Shown here piece by piece: positions 36,986 through 41,214 of a DNA stretch of 41,214 nt; position 1 is the first letter of the stretch; each line of letters opens with the position of its first letter. Made by a program: the position numbers and the translations under genes. The stretch lies in assembly GCA_012730095.1 (NCBI GenBank), contig JAAYBO010000140.1, positions 1-41,214 of the forward strand, given 5' to 3'. Source of the DNA: Clostridiaceae bacterium (GTDB lineage Bacteria > Bacillota > Clostridia > DSM-8532). The notes under the pieces are model-generated. The model was not told the DNA's origin, did not search any database, and worked only from the letters and a program-made list of their open reading frames with translations.

Positions 36986-37105
36986 TTGCATATATTCCGG
37001 TTTATGTATAGACTTTATATGTATGATAAGTTAATATTATGATGAGCGGGTATTGTTGATTAAACGATATCTTGCTGCAAACCCCTGACAGTTACGGAGG
37101 ATTTT

Positions 37106-38101
37106 ATGAAAAAGACAATACTTAGCGGCATGCGCCCCACAGGCTCGTTACATCTTGGGAATTATTTCGGAGCCCTGGAAAACTGGATACGGCTTCAGGA
37201 TAATTATTCATGCCACTTTTTTGTTGCCGATTGGCATGCGCTAACCACGGGATATGAGGATACTACCGAGTATAAAGATAATATTACCGAAATGGTAGCC
37301 GACTGGATCAGTGCAGGGCTCGATCCGTCCCGGTGTGTTTTCTTCCTTCAAAGCTCTATTAAACAGCATGCGGAGCTGCACCTCTTATTTTCAATGATAA
37401 CACCGATTTCATGGCTTACCCGTAATCCTACTTATAAAGATCAATTGGCGCAGATGAAGGAAAAGAATATAACCACCCACGGCTTTTTAGGTTACCCATG
37501 CCTGCAGGCCGCGGATATTCTGATGTATAAGGCTGATTATGTTCCGGTTGGCGAGGATCAGGTCCCGCATGTTGAATTAACGAGGGAAATAGCGCGAAGG
37601 TTTAATTTTCTTTATGGTGAGGTTTTTCCTGAACCGCAGTCGCTTTTAACGAAAGCAAAGGTGCTTCCCGGCCTTGATGGAAGGAAAATGAGCAAGAGCT
37701 ATGATAACACTATAGCATTTGCCGATACTCCGGAGGAAGTACGCAAAAAAGTAATGAATATGATTACTGACCCTGCCCGGATAAGAAAAACGGATCCGGG
37801 ACATCCGGAAGTTTGTACTGTTTTTGCGTTCCATAAAATATTTAATGAAAACGAGGTTCCCGAAATAGAAGAAAACTGCAGGAAAGGTGCAATAGGATGT
37901 GTGCAGTGCAAGAAAAACCTCGCGTTGAAAATGCAGGAATTCCACACGCCGATATACGAAAAAAGAACGGAACTTTTAAAGCGCCCGGATTATATAAAGG
38001 ATGTTATGAACGAGGGTAACCGTAAAGCCTGTGAAACCGCGGAAAAAACAATGAATGAAGTAAGGGCTGCAATGAAAATAGACTGGAACAATAACCGATA
38101 A
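37106..38101 (+). CDS. trpS: Tryptophanyl-tRNA synthetase
   Basis: LSGMRPTGSLHLGNYFGAL (HxGH), PVGEDQVPHVELTREIARRFN, DGRKMSKSYDN. Confidence 0.97.
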   Translation: MKKTILSGMRPTGSLHLGNYFGALENWIRLQDNYSCHFFVADWHALTTGYEDTTEYKDNITEMVADWISAGLDPSRCVFFLQSSIKQHAELHLLFSMITPISWLTRNPTYKDQLAQMKEKNITTHGFLGYPCLQAADILMYKADYVPVGEDQVPHVELTREIARRFNFLYGEVFPEPQSLLTKAKVLPGLDGRKMSKSYDNTIAFADTPEEVRKKVMNMITDPARIRKTDPGHPEVCTVFAFHKIFNENEVPEIEENCRKGAIGCVQCKKNLALKMQEFHTPIYEKRTELLKRPDYIKDVMNEGNRKACETAEKTMNEVRAAMKIDWNNNR

Positions 38102-38140
38102 CCAAATAAATAAACTGTCACCCCCTTTGGAGAGTTACTT

Positions 38141-38905
38141 ATGACAAATGCGACGCACGATTGTTGTGTGATTAAAATTAAAGATTTTGAAGGGCCTTTC
38201 GATTTATTGTTTTATCTTATTGAAAAAAATAAGATAGATATATATGACATACCTATTGTTGAAATTACCGATCAATATATGGATTATCTTTTTGCAATGA
38301 AGGAAATGGATCTTGAAATTGCCAGTGAATTTCTTGTCATGGCGGCTACGCTTCTGCATATAAAGTCACGTATGCTGCTGCCCGAGCGTAAGGATGAGGC
38401 TGAAGACGACGAAGACCCGCGCGAAGAGTTAATTCTAAAGCTTATTGAATACAAAAGGGTCAAGGATTTTGCCGGAATTTTGAGAGAGAGAGAAGCCGAA
38501 TGGAAAAAGGTCCATTACAAATTACCGGAGCTCCTTCCGGAATCTGCTTATGAAATAGAGCTTGATGTATCACCTTCCCTGCTGAAAGAATGTTATCAAA
38601 AAACCCTTCAGGTGTACTATGACCGGCAAAACGATGAATCTCAAAAAATGAAGCGCATCATACAACACGAACGGGTTTCGTTAAGGCTGAAAATAAAGCA
38701 GCTGTTGGATATGCTAAAAAGAGACGTGAGGCTGTGCTTTTCCGCGATCTTTAATTTGAAAAAAACATCAAGGCTTGAAGTTGCAACAGGCTTTTTGGCC
38801 GCGCTTGAGATAGCCAAAAACGGGAAGGCGATAATTCATCAAGAGGTTGAGTTTGGTGAAATATACATTGAACCAAGAAGGGTTGTCAGGGATGAAGGCG
38901 CTTAG
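38141..38905 (+). CDS. scpA: Segregation and condensation protein A
   Basis: FEGPFDLLFYLIEKNKIDIYDIPIVEITDQYMDYL; SEFLVMAATLLHIKSRMLLP. Confidence 0.96.
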   Translation: MTNATHDCCVIKIKDFEGPFDLLFYLIEKNKIDIYDIPIVEITDQYMDYLFAMKEMDLEIASEFLVMAATLLHIKSRMLLPERKDEAEDDEDPREELILKLIEYKRVKDFAGILREREAEWKKVHYKLPELLPESAYEIELDVSPSLLKECYQKTLQVYYDRQNDESQKMKRIIQHERVSLRLKIKQLLDMLKRDVRLCFSAIFNLKKTSRLEVATGFLAALEIAKNGKAIIHQEVEFGEIYIEPRRVVRDEGA

Positions 38906-39482
38906 TCCGGAAGATGAAAGGAAGCTTTATATGTATGATTTGCGGGAAATTGAAAACATATTGGAAGCCGTATTGTTTGCTGCGGGTGATTCGGTTTCGA
39001 TTGAAAAGCTTTCCGAGATAATTAACCAGGACAAAAAAACTACGATTAGCATAATCTCAAATATGGAAATGAAATATAAAAATTCTTCAAGGGGAATTAT
39101 GCTGCGGCGGATAGGTACAGGCTACCAGCTTTGTACTAAGCCGGAATATGATAAATACATAATTCAGCTTGGGTACGCCCGGAAGAAACAGGGGCTTTCA
39201 CAGGCGGCATATGAAACCCTTGCAATAATTGCTTATCACCAGCCTGTTACAAGAGCTTATGTTGAGCACATTAGAGGGGTAAACTCGGATAATGTAATTT
39301 TAAACCTGGTTGAAAAAAACCTTGTATGTGAATTGGGCAGACAGGATAGTCCGGGTAAACCGAAGCTTTATGGAACAACGGAAGAATTCTTAAGAGTTTT
39401 CGGTTTTAATTCCGTTAAAGATCTGCCGCATATTGACGTTAATGATATTCAAACAGTAATGGATGAGATTCCAGTTGACTGA
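38892..39482 (+). CDS. scpB: Segregation and condensation protein B
   Basis: REIENILEAVLFAAGDSVSIEKLSEII, YETLAIIAYHQPVTRAYVEHIRGVNSDNVI, GRPKLYGTTEEFL-like motif. Confidence 0.95.
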   Translation: MKALSPEDERKLYMYDLREIENILEAVLFAAGDSVSIEKLSEIINQDKKTTISIISNMEMKYKNSSRGIMLRRIGTGYQLCTKPEYDKYIIQLGYARKKQGLSQAAYETLAIIAYHQPVTRAYVEHIRGVNSDNVILNLVEKNLVCELGRQDSPGKPKLYGTTEEFLRVFGFNSVKDLPHIDVNDIQTVMDEIPVD

Positions 39483-39565
39483 TTATATTCAGATACACTG
39501 GGAATGTTTGCGAATAGAAGGATACAACGGAATAAATTGGATAAAATAACCGGTGAGGTGAAATA

Positions 39566-40138
39566 ATGTATCTGCCGGTTTTTTTAATTATTTTTTTGTT
39601 GGTATTACTGCTGCTTTTGGCTAACTTCAGAATCCACGTGGAGCTTATAGCTAAGGATGCTGATATTACCTACACAATTAAAGGGACCATATTGAAATAC
39701 ATTCCGATTTTCGAGATTAAAAGCGGCACGGAAAAAAAGGGTCGGAAGAAATGGAGACTTGGATTAAAAGAAAAAAAGACTGTTCGTACGAATTTTTTAA
39801 ACTTAATTGCCGGAGCAATACGAAAAAACAGAGGGAAAATGCTCCATATTGAAAAGCTTGAGCTAACAGGATCATTTTCTGTTGAGGACGCAGCCGTGAA
39901 TGCGATAATATATGGAATTATCCTTGTGTTATGGAATTACTTCATAATTACGCTCTCGGCCTGGTTCAGCCTTGAACACGGGAATTTCAGCCTTATTCCG
40001 GATTTTCAAAATAACGCGAACAGACTTATGTTTCATGCAGTTTTTAGAGTAATGCTGCTGAATGTATTGATATTGCTTCTTTTTAGTAACGATAAACAGC
40101 TTAATTTCAATACAAAAACTCATTCGGCTTCGACATAA
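39566..40138 (+). CDS. DUF2953 family membrane protein
   Basis: Position between scpB and ytfJ; N-terminal TM; GNFSLIPDFQNN near the C-terminus. Confidence 0.75.
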   Translation: MYLPVFLIIFLLVLLLLLANFRIHVELIAKDADITYTIKGTILKYIPIFEIKSGTEKKGRKKWRLGLKEKKTVRTNFLNLIAGAIRKNRGKMLHIEKLELTGSFSVEDAAVNAIIYGIILVLWNYFIITLSAWFSLEHGNFSLIPDFQNNANRLMFHAVFRVMLLNVLILLLFSNDKQLNFNTKTHSAST

Positions 40139-40247
40139 TAAGATCATAAATTCAATGAAAATTTGTTTTAAAAAAACTGAATAGTTTTACCGTTAAATGT
40201 AAAGGATAATTAGGGCTATATCATTGAAACAATTTGGAGGTGAAGGG

Positions 40248-40706
40248 ATGGGGACACATCCTATTGATGAGTTAATGAAAACTGCGATGGAAAGCATCAG
40301 AGACATGGTAGACGTTAACACTATTGTCGGTGACGCGGTACAAACTGCTGATGATACTGTAATCATTCCGGTTTCAAGGGTTGCTTTTGGTTTTGCCGCC
40401 GGGGGAGGAGATTATCAGGGGCAAAGGGACAGAAAAACAGAACAGAACGAAAATTTTCCTTTTGCCGGAGGAAGCGGAGCCGGTGTTACAATTCATCCGG
40501 TTGCTTTTGTGGTTGTTGGTAAAAACAACGTAATTAAGCTGCTGCCTGTCGAACACAATACAGCGATTGATCGTATCATGGATTTTTTGCCGGGATTTCT
40601 TGACAAAATTTCAAATCTTGCAGGCAAGAAAAAAGCAGATTTGGAGAATGAGATAGAGAAGAAGGAGATTGAGAAAAAGGATAAAAAACAGCAGGAACTG
40701 TTTTAA
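40248..40706 (+). CDS. ytfJ: Sporulation protein YtfJ
   Basis: HPIDELMKTAMESIRDMVDVNTIVGDAVQTADDTVIIPVSRVAFGFAAGGGDY; ATG 40248 after GGAGGTGAAGGG. Confidence 0.95.
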   Translation: MGTHPIDELMKTAMESIRDMVDVNTIVGDAVQTADDTVIIPVSRVAFGFAAGGGDYQGQRDRKTEQNENFPFAGGSGAGVTIHPVAFVVVGKNNVIKLLPVEHNTAIDRIMDFLPGFLDKISNLAGKKKADLENEIEKKEIEKKDKKQQELF

Positions 40707-40725
40707 ACAGTTTCCTGCCGTTTGT
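40691..40725 (+). terminator. Possible terminator overlapping the ytfJ stop codon
   Basis: GCAGGAACTGTTT / AAACAGTTTCCTGC with one bulge. Confidence 0.5.
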
Positions 40726-40821
40726 GTTCAAATGTTAATCCGCATTCGATAAAACAACAAAATCAAGTGTTTATGAAAAGCGTTTAGTGGTCAGGTTTGA
40801 AGAAGGAAATTCAGTAACCGG

Positions 40822-41031
40822 TTATTTGTTGTTATTTGTATCATATTGTGGATACTGATTTCCGGTATAACTCTGGAAAACCTTTTTCACTATGTTACCA
40901 CCGATCGTTCCGGCTTCCCTTGAGGTTAGATCGCCATTGTACCCCTGTTTAAGATTGATACCCAATTGGTTTGCAATTTCGTATTTCATGTTGTCAAATT
41001 GAGTTTTGCTTCTGCTGTTGTTAGTTGCCAT
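40822..41031 (-). CDS. Alpha/beta-type small acid-soluble spore protein
   Basis: FDNMKYEIANQLGINLKQGYNGDLTSREAGTIGGNIVKKVF with GPR-type site region; RBS GAGGAGGTGAG on minus strand. Confidence 0.94.
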   Translation of the reverse strand: MATNNSRSKTQFDNMKYEIANQLGINLKQGYNGDLTSREAGTIGGNIVKKVFQSYTGNQYPQYDTNNNK

Positions 41032-41214
41032 CTTTGTCTCACCTCCTCACTACTTATTATGTCTGCAAAGTTTTAATATATGAGTAGTAAGTTATGGTGA
41101 CATTGGCGGATTTTTTTATATCAATATCGTTGAAATGAATTTAAGCTTTGCTTTTATTGTTTCACATTTTTTATTTTCGATTCTTTATTTTTTTTATAAA
41201 AAATAAAAAACTGC

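Noticed and set aside
36986-37105. T-box leader before trpS
   Set aside because: No AGGGTGGNACCGCG-like T-box sequence or terminator/antiterminator pair is visible in the 120-nt upstream region.

Overview
The window is a chromosomal, low-GC, endospore-forming Firmicute segment, probably clostridial (Ruminiclostridium/Acetivibrio-like; this is inference). I saw no phage, transposase, CRISPR array, rRNA or tRNA. In order it carries: a PQQ-propeller lipoprotein-like protein, an endonuclease IV-like protein and an OFA-type MFS transporter (-); an aadE-like nucleotidyltransferase / GH13 / GH36 / GPH-symporter operon; nfnAB-like genes, aroQ, an unannotated 50-aa membrane ORF and efp; the complete spoIIIAA-AH operon; a membrane protein resembling a degenerate kinase; rpsT (-), gpr, an Amidase_3 protein and a LigA-type ligase; an HD-GYP protein, two DUF881 proteins, a PdaA-like deacetylase, yqfC, yqfD, phoH, yqfF, ybeY, dgkA, an M50 protease, trpS, scpA, scpB, a DUF2953 protein, ytfJ and an alpha/beta SASP (-). 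Most of this is ordinary sporulation and housekeeping content. The observations most worth following up are: (1) the candidate pseudokinase membrane protein downstream of spoIIIA; (2) a two-block inverted repeat flanking about 3 kb (27.7-30.9 kb), with a third partial copy forming an 80-bp palindromic element between yqfC and yqfD; (3) long out-of-frame overlaps at spoIIIAA/AB and yqfF/ybeY; (4) a perfect 24-bp hairpin after efp; (5) structured leaders before the aadE-like, HD-GYP and PdaA-like genes; (6) the translational coupling of an ANT(6)-like gene to a glycosidase operon. All family calls come from reading motifs by eye; no database search was run.
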